Assembly: GCA_905234355.1 (NCBI GenBank)
Contig: CAJOHP010000159.1
Coordinates: 1 to 5,192 of the forward strand
From: an uncultured Prevotella sp.
GTDB lineage: Bacteria > Bacteroidota > Bacteroidia > Bacteroidales > Bacteroidaceae
Direction: 5' to 3'
Length of the DNA: 5,192 nt
Shown here: one piece after another, positions 1 through 5,192 of the stretch
Position numbering within the stretch: position 1 is the stretch's first letter
How the letters are laid out: every line of letters starts with the position of its first letter
Notes under the pieces: model-generated
Told to the model about the DNA's origin: nothing
Seen by the model: only the letters and a program-made list of their open reading frames with translations
Databases searched by the model: none
Translations under genes and position numbers: made by a program

Positions 1-177
1 GTGAAGAATGCACTGGAGAACATGAAGGAGGTGCTGGCCCTATACAAGAAGGTGATAGGCAATTATCGTCCATTGCTTGATGGTGAGCGCTATCTGACAG
101 ATAAAGAGGTGGCGCAGATCCTGAAGGTCAGTAGACGAACGCTACAGGACTACCGCAATGATGGTGTGCTACCTTAA
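1..177 (+). CDS. Helix-turn-helix DNA-binding protein, 5' partial and prematurely stopped
   Basis: The frame is open from the first base to a TAA at 175-177 (58 codons); the GTG at base 1 is not necessarily the start, because the window cuts the gene. Residues 1-30 are charged and probably helical. Residues 31-57 (YLTDKEVAQILKVSRRTLQD, then YRNDGVL) form a helix-turn-helix of the MerR/excisionase-like class: helix DKEVAQIL, turn KVS, recognition helix RRTLQDYR. Small proteins of this type are common in Bacteroidales, about 90-100 residues long, and normally continue after the GVLP segment with a wing reading roughly x-x-x-GGK-[IV]-[LF]-Y. Here that wing follows in another frame (see 186-257), so the gene looks frameshifted. 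A role in DNA binding, perhaps as a regulator or excisionase-like protein linked to accessory DNA, is inferred; no target is visible. The HTH call is firm, the function is not. Confidence 0.7.
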   Translation: MKNALENMKEVLALYKKVIGNYRPLLDGERYLTDKEVAQILKVSRRTLQDYRNDGVLP

Positions 178-185
178 TATTATTA

Positions 186-257
186 GGCGGCAAGGTGTTT
201 TCGGGTTACGAATTAGAAACCTATCTCTTTCACCAATCCTCCCCAATTTGCTTTTAG
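186..257 (+). pseudogene. Out-of-frame C-terminal remnant of the HTH gene
   Basis: Read from 186, this stretch gives GGKVFSGYELETYLFHQSSP and then ICF before a TAG at 255-257. The GGKVF...ELETYL part matches the wing and final helix (GGK-hydrophobic-...-[DE]-[IL]-E-x-[YM]-L) expected directly after the HTH encoded at 1-174. The 11 bases between the CCT codon and this segment (175-185) should be 12 for a continuous frame. One lost base near 175-177 would explain the break and would restore about four linking residues. No slippery heptamer is visible at the junction, so a mutation or a sequencing error is more likely than programmed frameshifting. Confidence 0.6.
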
Positions 258-333
258 TCCCTATTTGAACTTCCTCGTTCTTCCCCGTCTTGCCTTTATT
301 TCAGGCTGAATTGCGTTAATCTTCCAAAATCGC

Positions 334-364
334 TTCGTAACTACAACTTTTTTCCGTAACTTTG
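334..364 (+). promoter_or_regulatory. Candidate distal promoter P1 of tamL
   Basis: TAACTTTG at 357-364 is a full match to the Bacteroidetes -7 consensus TAnnTTTG. TTCG at 334-337, 19 bases upstream, is a 3-of-4 match to the -33 TTTG element. Transcription would start near 368, inside a small inverted repeat, and leave a leader of about 90 bases before the tamL ATG. The -7 box is clear; the -33 is weak. Confidence 0.5.
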
Positions 365-420
365 CCGATAAATCGGCGAAGTTGTTCCGTCTCGGAAGAA
401 AAAACAAATGAATTTGTTTT
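364..420. promoter_or_regulatory. Three successive inverted repeats between the two tamL promoters
   Basis: Three perfect dyads lie in a row. GCCGAT/ATCGGC (364-369 and 372-377, 2-base centre) sits at the predicted P1 start. TTCCG/CGGAA (385-389 and 393-397, 3-base centre) follows. AAAACAAAT/ATTTGTTTT (401-409 and 412-420, 2-base centre) overlaps the -33 element of P2. They could be operators in DNA or hairpins in a P1 leader RNA. The third is AT-rich and the tight centres favour protein-binding sites over stable RNA stems. The repeats are directly visible; their function is inferred. Confidence 0.5.
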
Positions 421-448
421 GTCCTTCTCTCGACTTTCCGTAACTTTG
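417..448 (+). promoter_or_regulatory. Proximal promoter P2 of tamL (Bacteroidetes type)
   Basis: TTTTG at 417-421, a 19-base spacer and TAACTTTG at 441-448 together match the Bacteroidetes primary sigma consensus (TTTG, 19-21 bases, TAnnTTTG) closely. The -7 ends only 9 bases before the tamL ATG at 458, so the predicted start near 452-455 would give an almost leaderless mRNA. Confidence 0.7.
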
Positions 449-457
449 CACCGCATT

Positions 458-2686
458 ATGCCAAAAGGAATAATCTTGCATGTCTTGACGGCGATGGCCG
501 TGGTGCTGCTCGCAGCGTGCAGCACCACACGCTATGTGCCGGAGGGCGGTCGGCTGCTGCGTCGTGTGCAGATAGTGACCGACGCCACAGAGCCGGCGGT
601 CGACGTGGCACCACTGCGCAGCTACGTGCGGCAGTCGCCCAACACACGGTGGTTCTCGCTGCTGAAGCTGCCCCTGGCCACCTACTCGCTGTCAGGGCGC
701 GACTCCACGCGCTGGCTCAACCGCACGCTGCGCTCCATGGGTGAGCCACCCGTGGTCTTCGACACGCTCGCCGCCCGGCAGACGTGCGACGACCTGCGCC
801 GACAGCTGCAGAACATGGGCTACATGCACGCCACAGTAGACATGGAACAGAGGCTGCGGAGCGAGAAGAAGGTCGACGTGACCTACAAGCTCCATCCCGG
901 GCCGGTCTTCTTCGTGCGGCGCGTGGCCTACGACATCCAGGACCCCAACATCGGGCAGCTACTCACGGCCATCGGCGACAGCGCCCACCGCCTCTTGCGC
1001 GAGGGACAGCGCCTCGACGTGACCAGACTCGACGACGAGCGCAAGCGCATCACACAGGTGCTATGCAACCGCGGCTATGCCCGCTTCCACAAGGAGTTCA
1101 TCACCTACACGGCCGACACCACCAGCGCATCGCGCATGATAGACCTCACGCTCCACCTGGGCCTCTACCGTCGCAACGACCATCCCGACACGCTTCACAC
1201 CGTCTACCGCATAGGGCGCATAGCCTACCGCAGCGGCGACGCTGCCGACAGCACCATACACCTGCGACGCCACGTGCTCGAGGAGTGCACCCACCTCTCG
1301 GAGCACCACCTCTACTCAGCGGCCGACCTGCAAAACACCTACAACCACTTCGGGCGCATGCAGGCCGTGAGATACACCAACATCTCGTTTGACAACCGCC
1401 CCGGCACCGACGTGATGGACTGCGACATCCAGCTGCAGACCAACAAGCCCTCGACCATCAGCCTGGAGCCAGAGGGCACCAACACTGCCGGCGACCTCGG
1501 CGCCGCCGCCAAGCTGACCTACCAGAACCGCAACCTCTTCCGCGGCAGCGAGGTGCTCAGCATCGAGCTGCGCGGTGCCTACGAAGCCATACGCGGTCTG
1601 GAGGGCTACCAGAACCAGGACTTCCTCGAGACGTCGGTCGAGACACGTCTGGCCTTTCCCCGGTTCATCGTGCCCTTCGTGGGAAGCGACATGCGCCGGC
1701 GAACCAACGCCACGAGCGAGGTGGCACTGCTCTACGACACGCAGAACCGACCGGAGTTCCATCGCCGCGTGCTCTCCGCATCATGGCGATACAAATGGGC
1801 TTTCCACGGACGACACGACCGCTACCAGGTCGACCTGCTCGACCTGAACTACGTGTTCATGCCGTGGATATCCGACACCTTCCGACGCGAGTTCCTCGAT
1901 AGCGAGACGTCGCGCAACACCATCCTGCGCTACAACTACGAGGACCTCTTCATCACCAAGACGGGCTTCGCCTACAGCTACAGCAACAACACCACGGCGC
2001 TGAAATGGGGCGTGGAGACGTCGGGCAACGTGCTCTCGCTGGCCTCCAGCCTCACGGGCGCAAGCAAGGACGACGCCGGACAGTACCGTCTCTTCAACAT
2101 CGCCTTTGCCCAGTATGTAAAGGGCGACTTCGACCTGACCCACTCCTTCGCCTTCGATGCCACCAACCGTCTCGTGCTGCATCTCGGCCTCGGCGTGGCC
2201 TATCCCTACGGCAACAGCCACATCCTGCCCTTCGAGAAACGCTACTTCTCAGGCGGGGCCAACAGCGTGCGCGGATGGAGCGTGCGCTCGCTCGGCCCAG
2301 GACGCTACAAGGAGAGCGACGGACGCATCAACTTCATCAGCCAGACGGGCGACATGAAGCTCGACCTCAACGCCGAGTACCGCACCCACCTGTTCTGGAA
2401 ACTCGACTACGCCCTGTTTGTCGATGCCGGCAACATCTGGACGCTGCGCGACTATCCCGACCAGGCAGGCGGACAATTCCAGCTGAGCACTTTCCTGGAA
2501 GACCTGGCGGTGGGCTACGGCATGGGCTTCCGCTTCAATTTCGACTTCTTCATCCTGCGCTTCGACCTGGGCATGAAGGCTGTCAACCCCGCCTTCCACA
2601 CCGACGACCAGGAGCACTACCCGCTGCTGCAGCCGCGCCTGTCGCGCGACATGGCCTTCCACTTCGCCGTAGGCTTGCCTTTCTAA
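458..2686 (+). CDS. tamL: TamL: lipidated TamA/BamA-type outer-membrane protein (Omp85 superfamily)
   Basis: This 742-residue protein has a lipoprotein signal ending in LLAAC with Cys21 as the lipidated residue, followed by STTRYVPEGGRLL, typical of Bacteroidetes TamL. The open frame extends upstream to a TTG at 362, but ATG 458 is chosen because it places the signal peptide at the N-terminus. Residues ~34-335 look like three POTRA domains (final strands near 140-150, 226-234 and 319-327). A 16-strand barrel of the bacterial surface antigen family begins near 336. The Omp85 signature YFSGGANSVRGW lies at 596-607 with the conserved lid-loop VRGW at 604-607. LDLNAEYR (635-642), FVDAGNIW (654-661) and a C-terminal Phe742 complete the barrel. 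Relatives insert proteins into the outer membrane or work with TamB in moving material to it. No TamB gene is adjacent. The family call is strong; the exact cargo is unknown. Confidence 0.9.
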   Translation: MPKGIILHVLTAMAVVLLAACSTTRYVPEGGRLLRRVQIVTDATEPAVDVAPLRSYVRQSPNTRWFSLLKLPLATYSLSGRDSTRWLNRTLRSMGEPPVVFDTLAARQTCDDLRRQLQNMGYMHATVDMEQRLRSEKKVDVTYKLHPGPVFFVRRVAYDIQDPNIGQLLTAIGDSAHRLLREGQRLDVTRLDDERKRITQVLCNRGYARFHKEFITYTADTTSASRMIDLTLHLGLYRRNDHPDTLHTVYRIGRIAYRSGDAADSTIHLRRHVLEECTHLSEHHLYSAADLQNTYNHFGRMQAVRYTNISFDNRPGTDVMDCDIQLQTNKPSTISLEPEGTNTAGDLGAAAKLTYQNRNLFRGSEVLSIELRGAYEAIRGLEGYQNQDFLETSVETRLAFPRFIVPFVGSDMRRRTNATSEVALLYDTQNRPEFHRRVLSASWRYKWAFHGRHDRYQVDLLDLNYVFMPWISDTFRREFLDSETSRNTILRYNYEDLFITKTGFAYSYSNNTTALKWGVETSGNVLSLASSLTGASKDDAGQYRLFNIAFAQYVKGDFDLTHSFAFDATNRLVLHLGLGVAYPYGNSHILPFEKRYFSGGANSVRGWSVRSLGPGRYKESDGRINFISQTGDMKLDLNAEYRTHLFWKLDYALFVDAGNIWTLRDYPDQAGGQFQLSTFLEDLAVGYGMGFRFNFDFFILRFDLGMKAVNPAFHTDDQEHYPLLQPRLSRDMAFHFAVGLPF

Positions 2687-2731
2687 TCCGGGCCTGCCGC
2701 TGTTCCATACATATAGCAAGAACAAAACTAA

Positions 2732-2775
2732 AGACTCCCCTCGTTTCACAACGAGAGGAGTCTGTCTCTTTTTTT
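2732..2775 (+). terminator. Rho-independent terminator of tamL, probably bidirectional
   Basis: A 14-bp stem (2732-2745 with 2750-2763) has one C/A mismatch (2739/2756) and a TCAC loop (2746-2749). It is followed on the + strand by a pyrimidine-rich tract with seven Ts (2769-2775). On the minus strand the same stem is followed by TTAGTTTTGTT, so it may also stop transcription from the convergent rhaD gene, whose stop codon is 54 bases away. Confidence 0.85.
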
Positions 2776-2828
2776 GTGTATTGCTATTCGTCTTAGTAGT
2801 TGTTGTTTGTTTTGAGAACCGGTGTGTG

Positions 2829-3638
2829 TTATCTTGGTAAATGGAATGCTCGTGTCATCTCCTGCATCTGCTCGTCGCTCATACCTTCCGGCTCGAAGCC
2901 CATGGCGCGTGCATTGATGTATATCTTGGCGCTCTTTGAGAGCACGTCTATCTGGTCGAAGGCGTCCATCACGTCGATGCCCTTGGCAAAGACGCCGTGC
3001 TTCTCCCACATCACCACATCGTAGTCTTCCAGTTCACGCAGCGTGGCCTCGGCCAGCTCGTTGGAGCCGGGCAGGGTGTAGGGCACGATGCCCAGTCCTA
3101 AGGGACAGAAGGCCTTCGTCTCGGGTATCATAGACCACAGTATCTTCGTGAGCACATCCTTGCCCAGGAAGGCACGGTTGTGGCTCATGGCCACCAGCTC
3201 TATGGGGTGGGTGTGCACCGTGGCCTTATAGGCCGACCCCGTCTCTATCTGGTGTGCATGCACGGCCAGATGGCTGGGCAGCTCGCTGGTGGGCATCACG
3301 GCCTCGTCGGCAATGATGACGTAGGAGGCGCAGTCGTCCAGAATCCTGATGACCGAACCGTTCTGCATGGGCCAGCGCGCCAGGTCGCGCATGCGCTTGC
3401 CCGTGCCTTTGCAGTAGAAATAGCAGCCCTTCAGCGCCGGCAGCGTGATGCCTATCTGCTTCACCTCGCTGATAGCGGGCAGCTGCCGCATCTCGTCGTC
3501 GGCATACTCAGTGATGTTCACGGTGATGTTGCCGCCGTTGCGCTCGGCCCATCCGTTCTGCCAGAGGTAGCCGGCCACCTCTGCTATCTTTTCGACCTCG
3601 GCCTTCAGCTGAGGACGGTTGTCCAAGATACTCTTCAT
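2829..3638 (-). CDS. rhaD: L-rhamnulose-1-phosphate aldolase
   Basis: This 269-residue cytoplasmic class II (zinc) aldolase cleaves L-rhamnulose 1-phosphate to dihydroxyacetone phosphate and L-lactaldehyde, the last step of the phosphorylated rhamnose pathway. It is full length for the family. Motifs align well with the E. coli enzyme: NGGN at 34-37 (phosphate-binding region), Glu119 in PTSELPSHLAVH (catalytic Glu117 in E. coli), the zinc ligands His142 and His144 in VHTHP and His214 in WEKHGVF, and Glu173 in IPETKAF. All key residues are present, so it should be active. The ATG at 3636-3638 gives the usual N-terminus MKSILDNRP, preceded by an A-rich leader without a Shine-Dalgarno. No other rha gene lies in the window. 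A fuculose- or ribulose-phosphate aldolase is less likely, because those relatives are shorter (about 215-230 residues). Confidence 0.93.
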   Translation of the reverse strand: MKSILDNRPQLKAEVEKIAEVAGYLWQNGWAERNGGNITVNITEYADDEMRQLPAISEVKQIGITLPALKGCYFYCKGTGKRMRDLARWPMQNGSVIRILDDCASYVIIADEAVMPTSELPSHLAVHAHQIETGSAYKATVHTHPIELVAMSHNRAFLGKDVLTKILWSMIPETKAFCPLGLGIVPYTLPGSNELAEATLRELEDYDVVMWEKHGVFAKGIDVMDAFDQIDVLSKSAKIYINARAMGFEPEGMSDEQMQEMTRAFHLPR

Positions 3639-3677
3639 TGTTTGCTTTATTCGTTTGCAGGTTTTTCAATTGCGCTG

Positions 3678-3698
3678 CAAAGGTAAGCCTAATAATTG
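3678..3698 (-). promoter_or_regulatory. rhaD promoter -7 region with CAATTATTA box
   Basis: On the minus strand, TACCTTTG (3685 down to 3678) fits the TAnnTTTG -7 consensus. It lies 39 bases before the rhaD ATG and is preceded by CAATTATTA (3698 down to 3690). No good -33 TTTG is found at 19-21 bases; the nearest, TCTG, has a 17-base spacer. A weak -33 would fit a promoter that needs an activator, as is usual for rhamnose genes, but this is inference. Confidence 0.55.
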
Positions 3699-3802
3699 GC
3701 AACAGACACGACTATTTGATTTTTCTACCCCGTTTTATGCCATCCCGCTTGACCTAAATCAATTAGCCGCTGCACACCCTCGGCATATTGTAGCGCAAAA
3801 AC

Positions 3803-3833
3803 TTGGCCGTTACAATTATTATATGTAACTTTG
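3803..3833 (+). promoter_or_regulatory. Promoter of the OmpA-family gene
   Basis: TTG at 3803-3805, a 20-base spacer and TAACTTTG at 3826-3833 form a good Bacteroidetes promoter. Transcription should start near 3837, giving a leader of about 40 bases before the ATG at 3877. The spacer contains CAATTATTA (3813-3821), also found at the same position in the divergent rhaD promoter. Confidence 0.7.
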
Positions 3834-3876
3834 CACGGACAAAACCAGTGTAACCATACTTTTATACGACATCAAT

Positions 3877-4989
3877 ATGACTACGAAGCGAATCATTGCC
3901 GCCACCGTGCTGACGCTTGCGCTGGCACTCGGCCTGCATGCTCAGCAGCCGGCCGGCGGACGCGACTACAAGCTCACGCCCTACCTGTTTGTGGGCGTGC
4001 AGGGCGGTGCCACCCGCACGTTCACCCACGCACAGCTCGACCGCCAGTGGGCTCCCATGGGGGCCGTGTCGGTGGGGGCATACTTCACCCCCTGGCTGGG
4101 CCTGCGCCTGCAGGGCAACGGATGGACGTGGGACCAGAACCGGCGCCTCTCCGATGGCACATACAACACCAAGCAGTATGGCGGCGATGCCGACCTGCTG
4201 CTCAACCTGAGCGGACTGCTCTTCCCCTCGCGCAACAATCTGCTGGGCGTGGTGCTCCTGGCTGGCTACGGCATGCAGTATGCCAAGTTTGCAGAGGTGC
4301 CCACGGCCCACATGTTTCCCCTGAGCGACGTGGGCAACCGCTGGATGCACAGCGGACGCCTGGGCGGACAGCTCGACGTCAACCTGGCCAAGCACTTCGG
4401 ACTGCAGCTCGAGGGCGGCTACCAGTACATGCACGACCACTGGCACGGCTTCAAGGCCGACAAGTGGTGGCCCTACCTCATGGCCGGCGTCAGCTATAAG
4501 TTCGGCCATCGGCGCATCAGCCGTCCGGCAGCACCAGCACCCGTCGTCGAGACTGAGGCCATGACCGAGCAGCCGCAGGCTCCTGCCGTGGTGCCTGCAC
4601 CCGTCGTGGAGCAGAAGAAGCCTGAGCCCCGGCCCGAGCCGGCACCCGTGGCGAAGACGCCCGAGCGCCGCACCGACAACGTGTTCTTCCTCCTGGGCAG
4701 CGCCGCCATTGGCAGCCAGCAGGCAGCCACCATAGACCAGATAGCCCAGTGGGCCAACACCCACCCCACCGCGACCATCACCCTGACGGGCTATGCCGAC
4801 CGCGCCACGGGCAATGCCCGGGTGAACCAGGCACTCTCCGAGCGGCGTGCCGCAGCCGTAAAGGACGCCCTCGTGCGCCGCGGCGTCAGCGTCTCGCGCA
4901 TCACGGCCGATGCCAAGGGCGACTCCGAGCAGCCCTTCAGCGACAACGACAAAAACCGCGCCGTCGTGGCTATTGCCGAAGAGAAGTAG
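3877..4989 (+). CDS. OmpA-family outer-membrane protein with peptidoglycan-binding domain
   Basis: This 370-residue protein has a signal peptide (MTTKRIIAATVLTLALALGL, then HA|QQ; cleavage likely after Ala22). Residues ~30-210 form a small beta-barrel of alternating hydrophobic strands rich in Gly, Trp and Tyr (for example YLFVGVQGGA, MGAVSVGAYF, YLMAGVSYKFG). Residues ~215-265 are a Pro/Ala/Glu linker. Residues ~266-370 are an OmpA C-terminal domain. GYADRATG...NQALSERRAAAV carries Asp308 and Arg324, equivalent to the diaminopimelate-binding Asp271 and Arg286 of E. coli OmpA, followed by NRAVVAIAE. It should span the outer membrane and anchor it to the cell wall. Start ATG 3877 is supported by the signal peptide and the promoter 43 bases upstream. 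A small gene starts 6 bases after the stop, suggesting cotranscription. Strand count and any porin activity are uncertain. Confidence 0.9.
   Translation: MTTKRIIAATVLTLALALGLHAQQPAGGRDYKLTPYLFVGVQGGATRTFTHAQLDRQWAPMGAVSVGAYFTPWLGLRLQGNGWTWDQNRRLSDGTYNTKQYGGDADLLLNLSGLLFPSRNNLLGVVLLAGYGMQYAKFAEVPTAHMFPLSDVGNRWMHSGRLGGQLDVNLAKHFGLQLEGGYQYMHDHWHGFKADKWWPYLMAGVSYKFGHRRISRPAAPAPVVETEAMTEQPQAPAVVPAPVVEQKKPEPRPEPAPVAKTPERRTDNVFFLLGSAAIGSQQAATIDQIAQWANTHPTATITLTGYADRATGNARVNQALSERRAAAVKDALVRRGVSVSRITADAKGDSEQPFSDNDKNRAVVAIAEEK
4537..4650 (+). repeat. Imperfect repeats in the OmpA proline-rich linker
   Basis: GCACCCGTCGTCGAG (4537-4551) recurs with one change at 4597-4611, 60 bp later, each encoding APVVE. 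A shorter copy, GCACCCGTG, is at 4642-4650 (APV). The linker therefore seems to have grown by in-frame duplication of a roughly 20-residue unit and may vary in length between strains. Confidence 0.55.
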
Positions 4990-4995
4990 CAGGAC

Positions 4996-5192
4996 ATGGA
5001 ACAGGAAACAACAAGAAACGCCATCATCGTCGACGCCGACTACGCCGACGAGGTGGCGTTTCATCTCATAGTCAACTTCGAGCGCATGCTCGGCCGCCAG
5101 ATACCGCAGGCCGACCTGGCACGCTGGCTGGACTGTGTGGCCCTCGACGGGGGCATGCGGCCCGCCGAAGGCCCTGCGACAGCCGACGGAGC
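4996..5192 (+). CDS. Small conserved Bacteroidales protein of unknown function, 3' partial
   Basis: Sixty-five codons are visible before the window ends. The start ATG 4996 is 6 bases after the OmpA-family stop, so the two genes probably share a transcript. The protein begins MEQETTRNAIIVDADYADEV and continues with AFHLIVNFERMLGRQIPQAD and LARWLDCVALDGGMRPAEGP. There is no signal peptide or membrane segment, so it is probably cytoplasmic. I recognise it only as resembling a short Bacteroidales-restricted family of unknown function (possibly DUF6621, from memory and unverified). The acidic start of the first strand (IIVDADY) and a helical middle are all that can be described; no catalytic motif is seen. 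Its function is unknown, and linkage to an OmpA gene does not establish an envelope role. Confidence 0.75.
   Translation, partial: MEQETTRNAIIVDADYADEVAFHLIVNFERMLGRQIPQADLARWLDCVALDGGMRPAEGPATADG

Larger units (their letters stand above)
351..449 (+). repeat. 15-bp direct repeat carrying the -7 box twice
   Basis: TTTCCGTAACTTTGC occurs at 351-365 and again at 435-449, exactly 84 bp apart. Each copy contains the TAACTTTG promoter box, so tamL appears to have tandem promoters. Whether this arose by duplication or by convergence on the promoter consensus cannot be decided here, because the flanks of the two copies differ. Confidence 0.6.

Noticed and set aside
165..190. Programmed ribosomal frameshift in the HTH gene
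   Set aside because: A -1 shift would join the frames, but no slippery heptamer or downstream stem-loop is visible; mutation or sequence error is simpler.
401..420. Palindrome as a terminator for the HTH gene
   Set aside because: The stem is almost entirely A/T with a 2-base centre, too weak for an intrinsic terminator, and it coincides with the P2 -33 element.
362..457. N-terminal extension of TamL from TTG 362
   Set aside because: It would place 32 residues before the lipoprotein signal and bury the Cys21 lipobox, and it contains the P2 promoter.
2005..2796. A 263-codon + strand frame overlapping the end of tamL
   Set aside because: It is an Arg/Pro/His-rich shadow frame inside the conserved Omp85 barrel and runs into the terminator; it has no recognisable domain.
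3670..3680. TTGC-GCT-GCAA dyad at the rhaD transcription start
   Set aside because: The arms are only 4 bases long, which is expected by chance; not enough to propose an operator.
3862..5064. A 400-codon open frame on the minus strand opposite the OmpA-family gene
   Set aside because: It is antisense to a gene with a clear signal peptide, barrel and OmpA domain. Its composition (runs of Val, Gly, His, Leu) is what GC-rich codon bias produces on the opposite strand, and no promoter precedes it.

Overview
The window looks like chromosomal DNA of a Bacteroidales bacterium, most like Prevotella/Segatella or Bacteroides. The evidence is three copies of the Bacteroidetes -7 promoter box TAACTTTG (plus one TACCTTTG), the absence of clear Shine-Dalgarno sequences, a lipidated TamA variant (TamL) typical of this phylum, an OmpA-family protein of the Bacteroidetes type, and GC-rich coding regions beside AT-rich intergenic DNA.

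Layout. Bases 1-257 hold the end of a small helix-turn-helix protein gene. Its last ~25 codons have slipped out of frame, so it is probably a broken gene of the kind often found on accessory elements. Bases 258-350 are AT-rich, and I see no gene, RNA or clear signal there. Bases 351-457 form a compact control region for tamL: two copies of a 15-bp promoter motif 84 bp apart, with three short inverted repeats between them. Bases 458-2686 encode TamL, an outer-membrane Omp85-family lipoprotein. A strong hairpin terminator at 2732-2775 separates it from the convergent rhaD gene (2829-3638, minus strand), which encodes rhamnulose-1-phosphate aldolase. A 238-bp divergent intergenic region (3639-3876) carries the rhaD promoter and the promoter of an OmpA-like porin/peptidoglycan-anchor gene (3877-4989). 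These two promoters share an identical 9-bp box at the same distance from the -7 element. Six bases after the OmpA gene begins a small conserved gene of unknown function (4996-5192), cut by the window end and probably in the same transcript.

How the genes fit together. TamL and the OmpA-like protein are both envelope proteins: one is related to factors that insert or move outer-membrane material, the other tethers the outer membrane to peptidoglycan. rhaD is a sugar-catabolism gene standing apart from other rha genes. I do not see a mobile element, CRISPR array, defence system or other clearly new system. The items most worth a second look are the frameshifted HTH gene, the tamL control region and the shared box in the divergent rhaD/OmpA promoters.
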